The position numbers and the translations under genes are program-made. A DNA stretch of 14,122 bases. Origin: an uncultured Isosphaeraceae bacterium. GTDB lineage: Bacteria; Planctomycetota; Planctomycetia; Isosphaerales; Isosphaeraceae. The notes under the pieces are model-generated. The model ran no database searches and was not told the DNA's origin. It saw only the letters and a program-made list of their open reading frames with translations. Every line of letters starts with the position of its first letter. The first letter of the stretch is position 1. This document shows positions 1 through 10,680 of this stretch, piece after piece. Location of the stretch: assembly GCA_937907405.1 (NCBI GenBank), contig CALCIC010000082.1:1-14122 (forward strand). Reading direction: 5' to 3'.

Positions 1-1543
1 GAGCAGCAGCAGCGGCGGCGGCGGCAGCGGCGCGATGGGGGGCGGCCGTCCCAGCGGCAAGAGCCAGTCCGAACTGGAGAAGGAAGCCAAGGAAGAAACC
101 GCGCGTCGCTACCGCGAGATGCGCGCCCGGCTGGCCGGCGACAACAAGGTGGTGAGCACGGACGAACTGGCCAAGGACGCCGCGGCCCAGGGGCCGCCGC
201 CGAAAGAGATCACCAAGGGGCTGCGGTGGGTCGCCCTCACCGCCACGCTCGACCACGCCCAGATTCTCGCCAACTACCGCAAGGCGCTCAAGAACCCGTC
301 GCTCGCCAATCCGTACTACCTGCGGCTTGAAGTCCAGCGGCAGGAACTGGGGCCCGACGGCTCGTGGGCCGAGTGGGAAGACGTCGCCTCCAAGCGCAAC
401 CTGGAAATCCTCGACAACCTCCCCGAGGTCGACGAGGAGCTGACGCCGGCCACCGTCCGCCCCGACAACCTCAACAACCCCCTGCCGTTCCTCAGGGCGG
501 GCCTCTGGGAGAAGGTTCACATCGGCAGCCTCGTCCCCGAAGAGAAGAAGGCCGTCGTGGAAGTCAAGGCCCCCTCTCCCAACGCGGGAATGATGGCCGG
601 CATGAGCGGCATGATGGGGAGCGCCGGCGGGATGAGCGACTCCAGCATGGCGGGGGGGGCGATGAGCAGCATGATGGGGATGGGCAGCGGCTCCATGATG
701 GGGATGGGCGAGATGATGGGGATGAGCAGCGGCGACATGATGGGGATGGGCAGCGGCAGCGGCAGCGGGATGATGGGAATGATGGGAATGGGGGGCGCGG
801 CGCCGGGCGTGGAAGGTCTCACCGACTTCTGGAAGTCGGAGGAGAAGACGATCATGGTCCGCGCGCTCGACTTCACGGCCGATCCCGACGCCAGCTACCA
901 GTACCGGCTGCGGATCGTCGTGCTGAACCCGAACTACAAGCGCGACGACGTCACCCCCAAGACGGCCCAGACCAAGGACCAGCAAGAGCTGTTCGGACCG
1001 TGGAGCGAGGCGTCGAACGAGGTCCACATGCCTCCGGACGTCTCGGCGTACGCCATGGGGGTCATGCCCGCCAGCGCCAAGTCGGACATGAGGGTCAATT
1101 TCCAGGTCATCAAGTTCGCGCCCAGCGACGGCGTCACCGTCCCCGCGACCTTCGACGGGGCGCCGGGCGACATCGTCGGCGAGCCGGCGCGGCGGGACAT
1201 TCCGGTCTCCGACGGCACCGGCAAGAAGGCCAAGCTGATCGATTTCAACAGCCGTCAGATCGTTCTCGACGTCGACGGCGGCTGGCAGCCGATGCCCCCG
1301 GGATTCCCCGGCGGCGGTCTTCTTCGTCCGGCCATGGCCCTGATGCTCCGCCCCGACGGCGCCGTGATCGTCCGCGACGAGGCCGACGACTTCAACGACC
1401 CCGTCCGCAAAGACATCGAGAGCAACTACAAGCGCGAGCTCGACGCGTCGACCAAGGAACGCACCAGTTCCATGGGGGGCAGCTACGGCGACATGATGGG
1501 AGCGGGAAGCGGAATGATGGAGATGGGGGGCGGCTATCGTTGA
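1..1543 (+). CDS. Gly/Met-rich hypothetical protein of a secretin locus (5' partial)
   Basis: The frame is already open at base 2 and reads Ser4-Gly4-Ser-Gly-Ala before the first ATG (35), so the gene almost certainly starts left of the window; 513 residues are visible. I do not recognise a named family. Visible parts: a charged helical segment (about residues 15-60); a beta-like stretch with YYLRLEVQRQEL and SWAEWEDV (about 105-130); a Met/Gly/Ser low-complexity block (about 197-266); a second beta-like stretch ending LFGPWSEASNEVHMPPD, which resembles the end of a fibronectin type III-like fold; a C-terminal domain with LMLRPDGAVIVRDEADD; and a second short Met/Gly tail. No signal peptide can be judged because the N-terminus is missing. 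It sits directly upstream of a secretin gene on the same strand but is separated from it by a terminator and 440 nt. I infer a structural or accessory role in the secretion/pilus machine. The coding call is strong, the function is unknown. Confidence 0.85.
   Translation, partial: SSSSGGGGSGAMGGGRPSGKSQSELEKEAKEETARRYREMRARLAGDNKVVSTDELAKDAAAQGPPPKEITKGLRWVALTATLDHAQILANYRKALKNPSLANPYYLRLEVQRQELGPDGSWAEWEDVASKRNLEILDNLPEVDEELTPATVRPDNLNNPLPFLRAGLWEKVHIGSLVPEEKKAVVEVKAPSPNAGMMAGMSGMMGSAGGMSDSSMAGGAMSSMMGMGSGSMMGMGEMMGMSSGDMMGMGSGSGSGMMGMMGMGGAAPGVEGLTDFWKSEEKTIMVRALDFTADPDASYQYRLRIVVLNPNYKRDDVTPKTAQTKDQQELFGPWSEASNEVHMPPDVSAYAMGVMPASAKSDMRVNFQVIKFAPSDGVTVPATFDGAPGDIVGEPARRDIPVSDGTGKKAKLIDFNSRQIVLDVDGGWQPMPPGFPGGGLLRPAMALMLRPDGAVIVRDEADDFNDPVRKDIESNYKRELDASTKERTSSMGGSYGDMMGAGSGMMEMGGGYR
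589..798 (+). repeat. Met-Gly-Ser low-complexity block inside the first gene
   Basis: About 70 residues built from irregular MMGMG, SGDMMGMG and GSGSGMMG units, with about 25 methionines. At DNA level it is an imperfect repeat of atgatggg(g/a)atgggcagcggc units. A shorter echo of the same composition (GDMMGAGSGMMEMGGG) forms the extreme C-terminus of the protein at about 1488-1537. Such DNA is prone to length change by slippage. Confidence 0.85.
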
Positions 1544-1584
1544 GCCGCCCCCGGCCTTCCGCGCGACGATCCCCCCGATCTCAG

Positions 1585-1615
1585 ACGCCCCCTCATTCAT
1601 ATGAGGGGGCGTTTT
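1585..1615 (+). terminator. Intrinsic terminator after the Gly/Met-rich gene
   Basis: A perfect 12-bp stem (ACGCCCCCTCAT at 1585-1596 pairs with ATGAGGGGGCGT at 1601-1612), a 4-nt loop (TCAT) and a following TTTT at 1612-1615, then CATTT. It lies 42 nt after the stop codon at 1543 and should end the upstream transcript, so the secretin gene needs its own promoter. Confidence 0.9.
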
Positions 1616-1741
1616 CATTTGGCCCTCGCGCGTCGGGGCCCCCTTCCCGGCCTATGACGACCCGACGCCGGCTTACTAAAACAAGACGAACGGCGGCGGG
1701 GGGCCGATCGGGGGAATCTCGACGATTCGGCGTAGTTCCAC

Positions 1742-1770
1742 TTGACCCGACGCGCGACAAGAGGTACACA
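1742..1770 (+). promoter_or_regulatory. Possible sigma-70-like promoter for the secretin gene
   Basis: TTGACC (1742-1747, five of six consensus bases) is followed after 17 nt by TACACA (1765-1770, three of six). The spacing is ideal but the -10 element is weak. It is the best match in the leader between the upstream terminator and the secretin start. Judged by eye only. Confidence 0.3.
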
Positions 1771-1840
1771 GCCACGCAACTTCTCCCGTCCTAGGCGCTC
1801 ACCCTCGATCGACACCTCGAAAACCAACGTCGGAGGATCT

Positions 1841-1854
1841 TTCACCCGGGTGAA
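1841..1854. promoter_or_regulatory. Perfect 14-bp palindrome in the secretin leader
   Basis: TTCACCCGGGTGAA is a perfect inverted repeat with no spacer, lying about 70 nt downstream of the candidate -10 element and 130 nt before the TTG start. The form suits a homodimeric repressor operator, but no regulator can be named and an accidental palindrome is possible. Confidence 0.35.
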
Positions 1855-1970
1855 GGCGCCGTTCCGCTCGGTCGGAATGGTTCGGGCGCAGGTATCGCAA
1901 TTAAGTGTCTCGCCGTGAGGACTCGAACGAGGCCGCTCTCAGGGAAGTCGGCGGTCGTCCACTGGCGGCG

Positions 1971-1978
1971 AAAGGAGG
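1971..1978 (+). promoter_or_regulatory. Ribosome-binding site that decides the secretin TTG start
   Basis: AAAGGAGG (followed by T) is a near-perfect Shine-Dalgarno sequence ending 5 nt before TTG at 1984. The upstream in-frame GTG at 1915 has no comparable site, and translation from TTG gives a clean signal peptide right at the N-terminus. Confidence 0.75.
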
Positions 1979-1983
1979 TCGCG

Positions 1984-6411
<4,428 letters not shown>

Positions 6412-6454
6412 CCCCGATCGGCCCGAACCGATCCCACGTCGTAAAAAAGAATCC

Positions 6455-6489
6455 AGGAACCGCCGGGACGACCTCCCGGCGGTTCCTTT
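6455..6489 (+). terminator. Intrinsic terminator after the secretin gene
   Basis: A perfect 14-bp stem (AGGAACCGCCGGGA at 6455-6468 pairs with TCCCGGCGGTTCCT at 6474-6487) with a 5-nt loop and a T-rich end (CCTTTCGTTT). It starts 43 nt after the secretin stop codon. A run of A (6443-6448) just before the stem could let it work in both directions. Confidence 0.9.
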
Positions 6490-6625
6490 CGTTTCCATCG
6501 AATCGAACCGCGTCCACGGCTTGAATCGCGGCGGCGGACGGATCATGCTGGACCCTGGGCCGTCCGCAACCCTCGGGAGCGGGGCCCGCGAGCCCCCGTC
6601 GCCGTCTGGAACGCGGAGAACCCGA

Positions 6626-7348
6626 ATGAACGCCCTGATCCTACCCGCGGCGCTGCTGGCGATCATCGCCCGACAACCCGCCGCCGACGACGACCAAGCC
6701 GAACCGCCCCCGAACAGGTCCGTCGCCGTCGGCGTCTCACCCGACTGGAAGCCGCTGGGGCGGGGCCTCTGGTTCGACGCCAAGAGCAAGCCCAAGCGAG
6801 TGATCGTCGAGGCTCGCGTCGTGCTTCGCGACGGCGCGCTCGAGCACCTGCTCTGCCTGAAGGGGACGAAGGAGCACGAGGCGATCGTGGCGACCCCCGC
6901 CGATCCCCAGCAGATCCACGCCGGCCTGCTGCTGACCGGCGCCGAGCCGGGGCACCCCGTGCGGTTCCAGCCCAAATTCGAACCCCCGGCGGGAACGCCG
7001 ATCGACGTCAAGGTCCGCTGGAAGATCGACGGGGAAACCCACGAGGTCGACGCCCGGCAATGGATCGAAGACCTCGAGACCAAGAAGACGCTCGACGTCG
7101 ACTGGGTCTTCGCCGGCAGCACGCTCTACGACGATCCGGTCTCGAAGAAAACGATCTACGCCGCCCTGGAAGGCGACCTGATCACCGTCGCCAACTTCGC
7201 AAGCGCCATCCTCGACCTGCCGATCGCCAGCTCGGCCAGCGACGCCAACCGCATCTACATCGCCCGAACGCACGTGCTCCCTCCGCTGGGGACCGAGGTC
7301 CAGTTGATCCTCAGCCCCAAGCCCCCCAAGCCCAAGAAATCGCCCTGA
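6626..7348 (+). CDS. Secreted YdjY-like domain protein
   Basis: 240 residues. The ATG at 6626 is chosen because GGAG (6615-6618) lies 7 nt upstream and because it places a short signal peptide (MNALILPAALLAIIARQPAA) at the N-terminus; the frame runs 35 codons further upstream but that part looks non-coding. The core LEHLLCLKGTKEHEAIVA (about 72-89) followed by QIHAGLLLTGAEPG matches the pattern I associate with YdjY-domain proteins, which are common in planctomycetes; a Cys and a KEHE motif are conserved there. The biochemical role of this family is not established; a periplasmic or envelope location is inferred. The C-terminus is Lys/Pro-rich (SPKPPKPKKSP). It follows the secretin terminator, so it is probably its own transcription unit. 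No clear promoter is seen in 6490-6625. Confidence 0.8.
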   Translation: MNALILPAALLAIIARQPAADDDQAEPPPNRSVAVGVSPDWKPLGRGLWFDAKSKPKRVIVEARVVLRDGALEHLLCLKGTKEHEAIVATPADPQQIHAGLLLTGAEPGHPVRFQPKFEPPAGTPIDVKVRWKIDGETHEVDARQWIEDLETKKTLDVDWVFAGSTLYDDPVSKKTIYAALEGDLITVANFASAILDLPIASSASDANRIYIARTHVLPPLGTEVQLILSPKPPKPKKSP

Positions 7349-7353
7349 CGGGC

Positions 7354-7374
7354 GAACCGGCGCTCGCGCCGTTC
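7354..7374. terminator. GC-rich hairpin between convergent genes
   Basis: GAAC-C-GGCG / CGCC-GTTC arms around a CTCG loop with one bulged C, placed between the stop codons of the convergent YdjY-like gene (7348) and the small minus-strand gene (7392). There is no T-tract on either side, so intrinsic termination is doubtful; it may only be a transcript-end stabiliser. Confidence 0.25.
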
Positions 7375-7391
7375 CGGACGCGTCGCGATTC

Positions 7392-7616
7392 TCATTCCAG
7401 CCGCAAGGCGCACCAGACTCCGAACGGATGAAACTGGGCGTCCATCGGCCGAACCTCCAGGCTCTCCCACTCCTCCGGAGACCAGATGACCAACCGCGCG
7501 GGATGGCCGTTGATTTTCCAGCCGGCGGCCGGCGGCGTCCGATCCATAGGTCGATACCTTATGCGAAGATGGGAAGGGGGCGGAGTCGACCCGTTCGCCC
7601 TGTGAATTCTGTGCAC
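7392..7616 (-). CDS. Small conserved-looking protein (WSPEEW ... HPFGVWCALRLE)
   Basis: 74 residues from a GTG at 7616, or 51 from the in-frame ATG at 7547. The GTG is preceded by GGAGG at a spacing of 8 nt, far better than the AAGG before the ATG, so I chose it. The last about 48 residues have clear protein character: AGWKINGHPARLVIWSPEEWESL and DAQFHPFGVWCALRLE, rich in Trp, Pro and charged residues, unlike a chance frame. The first 23 residues are basic and less convincing, which favours the ATG if conservation decides. No signal peptide or membrane segment. I recall similar short proteins from planctomycetes but can give no function. It is convergent with the YdjY-like gene and has no partner gene on its strand nearby. 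Confidence 0.55.
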   Translation of the reverse strand: MHRIHRANGSTPPPSHLRIRYRPMDRTPPAAGWKINGHPARLVIWSPEEWESLEVRPMDAQFHPFGVWCALRLE

Positions 7617-7624
7617 GAGGGATT

Positions 7625-7629
7625 CCTCC
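7625..7629 (-). promoter_or_regulatory. Ribosome-binding site for the small minus-strand gene
   Basis: Read on the minus strand this is GGAGG (in the context CAGGAGGAA), 8 nt before the GTG at 7616. It is the main reason to prefer the longer form of the small protein. Confidence 0.5.
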
Positions 7630-7996
7630 TGCATCGGCGGCCTTACATTGACCGCGAAGACCTGTGCGGGGTAAGTTCGGCTGTTTGGATTGACGAAAGA
7701 CGCGCCCGGACTCTTCATGGACGGAACGATGTGAAGACTCAACAGGTTGCAGCGATGCTCGTCACGACGCGCCGCGTCGCGACCCCTGCTCGGCTTTTTT
7801 AAGGCCATTCTTAGTATGCGCTTAATAAGACTATCGACAAGGGGGCGGCTCGCGATTAATTGACACCATGTAGGCATGCCTGCGTTGACCTGTAAACCGG
7901 GAACCAGCCGCGGCGATGTTTTCCGAATCGATTGAAGTTCGATCGGGGTATTACCGACCGCGGGCGCGCGGTGGAGGGACTGGCGCGAGCCCTCGG

Positions 7997-8014
7997 GCGT
8001 CGATTGATCGACGC
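7997..8014. promoter_or_regulatory. Inverted repeat upstream of the ABC/PhzF operon
   Basis: GCGTCGAT-TG-ATCGACGC: two perfect 8-bp arms around a 2-bp centre, ending 60 nt before the ATPase start. The compact symmetry suits binding of a dimeric regulator; no cognate regulator gene is adjacent. Confidence 0.4.
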
Positions 8015-8074
8015 GAGACGGGGTGTGGACGGTTGGCTCGAAATCGGGCATATCTCAGGACATGGGCGAGCTTT

Positions 8075-8989
8075 ATGGAAGCGGCCGAGCTGATCGCGAC
8101 GGAGAACCTGAGCAAGGCTTACGGCTCGTTCTTCGCACTTCGTCAACTGAGTCTAGGAGTGCGTCAGGGGGAGGTTTACGGTTTGCTCGGCCCCAACGGG
8201 TCGGGGAAGACGACGACGATCCGCCTGTTGCTGGGGATGCTCAGGGCGTCGGAGGGGCGGGCGACGATCGCCGGATTCGACTGTTGGCGGCAGAGTCTTC
8301 AGGTTCGACGGTTGGTGTCGTATCTCCCGGGCGAGCTTAGGATGACCGGTTCCATGTCGGGGCTCGGGATGCTCAAATATCTGAGCGGGCTCCGGGACGA
8401 GGAGTCGCTCGACCGCGCTGCGGCGATCGCCGAGCGGGTGATGAAGTTGGACCTGCGACGGCGGGTTCGCAAGTACTCGACCGGCATGAAGCAGAAGCTG
8501 GCGCTGTCGCAGGCGTTCGCCGACCCGGTGGACGTCCTGATCCTCGACGAGCCGACCTCGGCGCTCGACCCCTCGGCCCGCGCCGACGTCCTGGGGTTGA
8601 TCCGGGAGGCCCGGAGCCAGGGGCAGACGATCATCTTCTCGGGACACGTCCTCTCGGAGATCGAGGCGGTCTGCGACCGGGTGGCGATCCTCCGGTTGGG
8701 GAGGCTGGTGCATATCGAGGACATGCACGTCCGTCGCCGGCTGCGGATGCTCCTGATCCGGTTCGCCGGCGACCCTCCCGCGACGTTCCCCGAGGAACTC
8801 GAATTGACGCTCCGCGAGCGCCGAGGGCCGGCCTTGCTGCTGGAGCACCGAGGCTCGCTCGGGCCGCTGCTCTCCTGGTTGTCGACGGCCGCCGTCGAGG
8901 ACCTGGCGATCGGCGCCGAGGACCTTCACAGCCTGTACAACCGGTATCACGGCCCCGACGTGGTCGAAAACGAGGTGGTCGTCTCATGA
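8075..8989 (+). CDS. ABC-2 type transporter ATP-binding protein
   Basis: 304 residues, the usual size of CcmA/NatA-like ATPases that energise ABC-2 exporters at the inner membrane. Walker A GPNGSGKTT is at residues 39-47, the signature YSTGMKQ (a variant of LSGGQ) at 134-140, Walker B VLILDEP at 154-160 and the switch His in SGHVLSE at 191. The Q-loop region reads SYLPGELRM, as in the NatA subgroup where a PGE motif replaces the usual Gln. The C-terminal about 80 residues form the non-catalytic tail of this family. The ATG at 8075 is chosen because it begins the domain at the normal distance; an upstream ATG at 7916 would add 53 residues without protein character. The Shine-Dalgarno is weak. 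The stop overlaps the permease start (ATGA), implying coupled translation. Substrate unknown. Confidence 0.93.
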   Translation: MEAAELIATENLSKAYGSFFALRQLSLGVRQGEVYGLLGPNGSGKTTTIRLLLGMLRASEGRATIAGFDCWRQSLQVRRLVSYLPGELRMTGSMSGLGMLKYLSGLRDEESLDRAAAIAERVMKLDLRRRVRKYSTGMKQKLALSQAFADPVDVLILDEPTSALDPSARADVLGLIREARSQGQTIIFSGHVLSEIEAVCDRVAILRLGRLVHIEDMHVRRRLRMLLIRFAGDPPATFPEELELTLRERRGPALLLEHRGSLGPLLSWLSTAAVEDLAIGAEDLHSLYNRYHGPDVVENEVVVS

Positions 8990-9825
8990 ATCCGTTTCTG
9001 ACCCTGATCGCCAAGTTGTTCCGGGACGTCCGTTGGAGCCTGCTGTTCTCGGCGGCCACGCTTTTCGCCCTGGGATGGTTGTTCGTCTACGTCACCTCGC
9101 TCAACGAAAGCAAGATCCGCAAGGCGCTGGCGGCCGCGCCGGGGAAGGGGGGCGGCTTCGGTTGGATGCGCTCCATGGGGATGGGCGAGCAGCCGTCGTC
9201 GGCCGCCATCATCGTCGGATTCTGGAGTCATCCGATGATCATCCTGGTCGTCGCGGTCTGGGCGATCGGCCGGGGGACGAGCGCCGTGGGGTCGGAGATC
9301 GAGCGCGGCACGCTCGACCTGGTCCTTTCCCGGCCGATTTCGAGGTCGTCCTACCTGACGGCCCAGATCGTCGCGTCGTTGTCGGGGCTGTTCTTGATCG
9401 CGCTGTCACTGGCCGCGGGCGCCGCGATCGCCGTCCGTTACAACGTGTTGGGATCGCCCCCCGGCTTCGGCCAGTTGGTCCGGCCGGCGCTGAACCTCGC
9501 GGTGCTGGGCTTGCCCATCTACGCATACACCCTGCTGTTCTCGACGCTCGACCACGTCCGGTGGCGGCCGACGATGCTCGGCTCGATGTTGACGCTCGCC
9601 GGCTTCATCGCTCGGGTGATCGCGGTCATTCCTGTCTTCAAGGACATGAGCTGGCGGCCCTGGGTCGATCAGGCGTCGATCTTCCGACTGTACGACCCCG
9701 TGGACGCAGTGACCGGACGCGAGCACTTCGGCTTCAACGTCGCGGTGCTGATCGGACTGAGCGCGGCCTGCATCACAGTCAGCCACCTCGTCTTCGCGAC
9801 CCGCGACCTGCCGGCCAACGGTTGA
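8986..9825 (+). CDS. ABC-2 type transporter permease
   Basis: 279 residues with about six hydrophobic segments: near residues 17-37, 80-95, 128-150, 168-188, 198-220 and 250-270. The cytoplasmic motif SEIERGTLDLVLSRPISRSSYL after the second segment is typical of ABC-2 permeases of the NosY-like group, where it forms the coupling region. It starts inside the stop codon of the ATPase gene (ATGA overlap), so the two form one exporter, probably a permease homodimer with two ATPases. A Gly-rich, Met-containing extracytoplasmic loop (GKGGGFGWMRSMGMG) follows the first membrane segment. The exported substrate cannot be told from sequence. Confidence 0.92.
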   Translation: MNPFLTLIAKLFRDVRWSLLFSAATLFALGWLFVYVTSLNESKIRKALAAAPGKGGGFGWMRSMGMGEQPSSAAIIVGFWSHPMIILVVAVWAIGRGTSAVGSEIERGTLDLVLSRPISRSSYLTAQIVASLSGLFLIALSLAAGAAIAVRYNVLGSPPGFGQLVRPALNLAVLGLPIYAYTLLFSTLDHVRWRPTMLGSMLTLAGFIARVIAVIPVFKDMSWRPWVDQASIFRLYDPVDAVTGREHFGFNVAVLIGLSAACITVSHLVFATRDLPANG

Positions 9826-9828
9826 ATG

Positions 9829-9834
9829 AAAGGA
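9829..9834 (+). promoter_or_regulatory. Ribosome-binding site that decides the PhzF TTG start
   Basis: AAAGGA lies just after the permease stop and 8 nt before TTG at 9843. The nearby ATG at 9827 is out of frame with the PhzF protein, and the frame has no in-frame ATG that would preserve the conserved N-terminal strand. Confidence 0.7.
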
Positions 9835-9842
9835 AGCTCGCC

Positions 9843-10661
9843 TTGGGAACCACGATCATCCAGGTCGACTCGTTCACGAACCGCGCGTTCGCCGGCAACC
9901 CGGCGGCCGTCTGCGTGCTCCGACGCTCGGCGCCCGACGGCTGGATGCAGCGCGTCGCGACCGAGATGAACCTGTCCGAGACGGCGTTCCTGCACCCGAT
10001 CGACGGCGGCCCTCGGTATCGACTGCGCTGGTTCACCCCGACGGTGGAGGTCGATCTCTGCGGGCACGCGACGCTCGCCACGGCTCACGTCCTCTGGCAG
10101 GAGGGCCTTCTCGACGCTCACGCCGTCGCCGAATTCGAGACGCGGAGCGGGCTCTTGACGGCCCGACGTCGCGACGACTGGATCGAGCTCGACTTCCCGG
10201 CCGAGCCGATCGAGACCGTGGTCGACGACCCCCACGAGCTTGACCGGATTGCAACGGCGATCGGCGGCCCGATCGTCTTCGCCGGTCGCAACCGGTTCGA
10301 TCTGCTGGTCGAGCTGGCCGACGAGGCGGCCGTGTCCGGCCTGCGTCCCGACTTCGGCGAACTGAAGTCGATCCCCGCGCGCGGCGTGATCGCCACGAGC
10401 CGGTCGACCGACCCGGCGTTCGATTTCGTCTCGCGGTTCTTCGCGCCTCGGGTCGGGGTCGACGAGGACCCGGTCTGCGGCTCGGCCCACTGCTGCTCCG
10501 GCCCGTTCTGGGCCTCGCGGCTGGGGAGGACCGAGCTGACCGCGCATCAAATCTCGGCGCGCGGCGGCGTGATCAAGGTCCGAATGAACGGCGCGCGGAT
10601 GGCCCTGATCGGCCAGGCGACGACCGTCCTCCGGTGCGAGCTGCTGAGCGATCCCGAGTAG
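9843..10661 (+). CDS. PhzF-family isomerase/epimerase
   Basis: 272 residues, close to the 278 of PhzF. This diaminopimelate-epimerase fold family contains PhzF (phenazine pathway isomerase), YddE and human PBLD; most members have no known substrate. All family landmarks are seen: FAGNPAAVCVL (16-26); NLSETAFL with the catalytic Glu at 46; VDLCGHATLATA with His75; and DEDPVCGSAHC with Asp209. These positions line up with Glu45, His74 and Asp208 of PhzF. The usual Thr in EDPVTGSAHC is Cys here. The TTG start at 9843 gives the family's normal N-terminal strand (TIIQVDSFTNRAF). It begins 17 nt after the permease stop, so it is likely cotranscribed with the ABC exporter. No phenazine genes are present, so a phenazine role should not be assumed. 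Confidence 0.92.
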   Translation: MGTTIIQVDSFTNRAFAGNPAAVCVLRRSAPDGWMQRVATEMNLSETAFLHPIDGGPRYRLRWFTPTVEVDLCGHATLATAHVLWQEGLLDAHAVAEFETRSGLLTARRRDDWIELDFPAEPIETVVDDPHELDRIATAIGGPIVFAGRNRFDLLVELADEAAVSGLRPDFGELKSIPARGVIATSRSTDPAFDFVSRFFAPRVGVDEDPVCGSAHCCSGPFWASRLGRTELTAHQISARGGVIKVRMNGARMALIGQATTVLRCELLSDPE

Positions 10662-10680
10662 CCGAGGCGTTCCGGAATCC

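Larger units (their letters stand above)
1616..1983 (+). other. Non-coding leader upstream of the secretin gene
   Basis: No convincing gene is seen on either strand between the terminator and the secretin start. The stretch holds a possible sigma-70-like promoter (1742-1770), a perfect 14-bp palindrome (1841-1854) and the secretin ribosome-binding site (1971-1978). If the promoter is real, the untranslated leader would be about 200 nt, long enough for regulation at the RNA level, but I recognise no known riboswitch. Confidence 0.6.
7617..8074. other. Gene-poor, partly AT-rich intergenic stretch
   Basis: 458 nt between divergent genes without a supportable gene. Notable contents: an AT-rich patch (about 7795-7866, with TTTTTTAA, CTTAATAAG and GATTAATTGACA), which stands out from the GC-rich surroundings and may hold the promoter of the ABC/PhzF operon; TTGACA at 7860-7865 lacks a good -10 partner at 17 nt. 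There is also a 10-bp palindrome AGGCATGCCT (about 7872-7881) and an 18-bp inverted repeat at 7997-8014. Reading frames through it on both strands lack coding character. Confidence 0.55.

Noticed and set aside
1850..1918. Possible 22-residue leader peptide (GTG at 1850, stop at 1916-1918) before the secretin
   Set aside because: The only GGAGG upstream is 13 nt away, too far, and the peptide has no attenuator-like residue bias.
1915..1983. GTG start at 1915 for the secretin
   Set aside because: It would add 23 residues before a good signal peptide and lacks a ribosome-binding site; the TTG at 1984 has AAAGGAGG.
7765..7800. GC-rich hairpin plus T6 as a + strand terminator
   Set aside because: About 15 nt separate the stem (CGACGC/GCGTCG) from the T run, so it does not have intrinsic terminator geometry, and no + strand gene ends nearby.
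7916..8074. N-terminal extension of the ABC ATPase from ATG 7916
   Set aside because: No ribosome-binding site; 53 Arg/Gly-rich residues without family similarity, and the inverted repeat lies inside this stretch.
9843..10661. Phenazine biosynthesis locus
   Set aside because: Only a PhzF-family protein is present; the family is broad and no other phz gene is visible.
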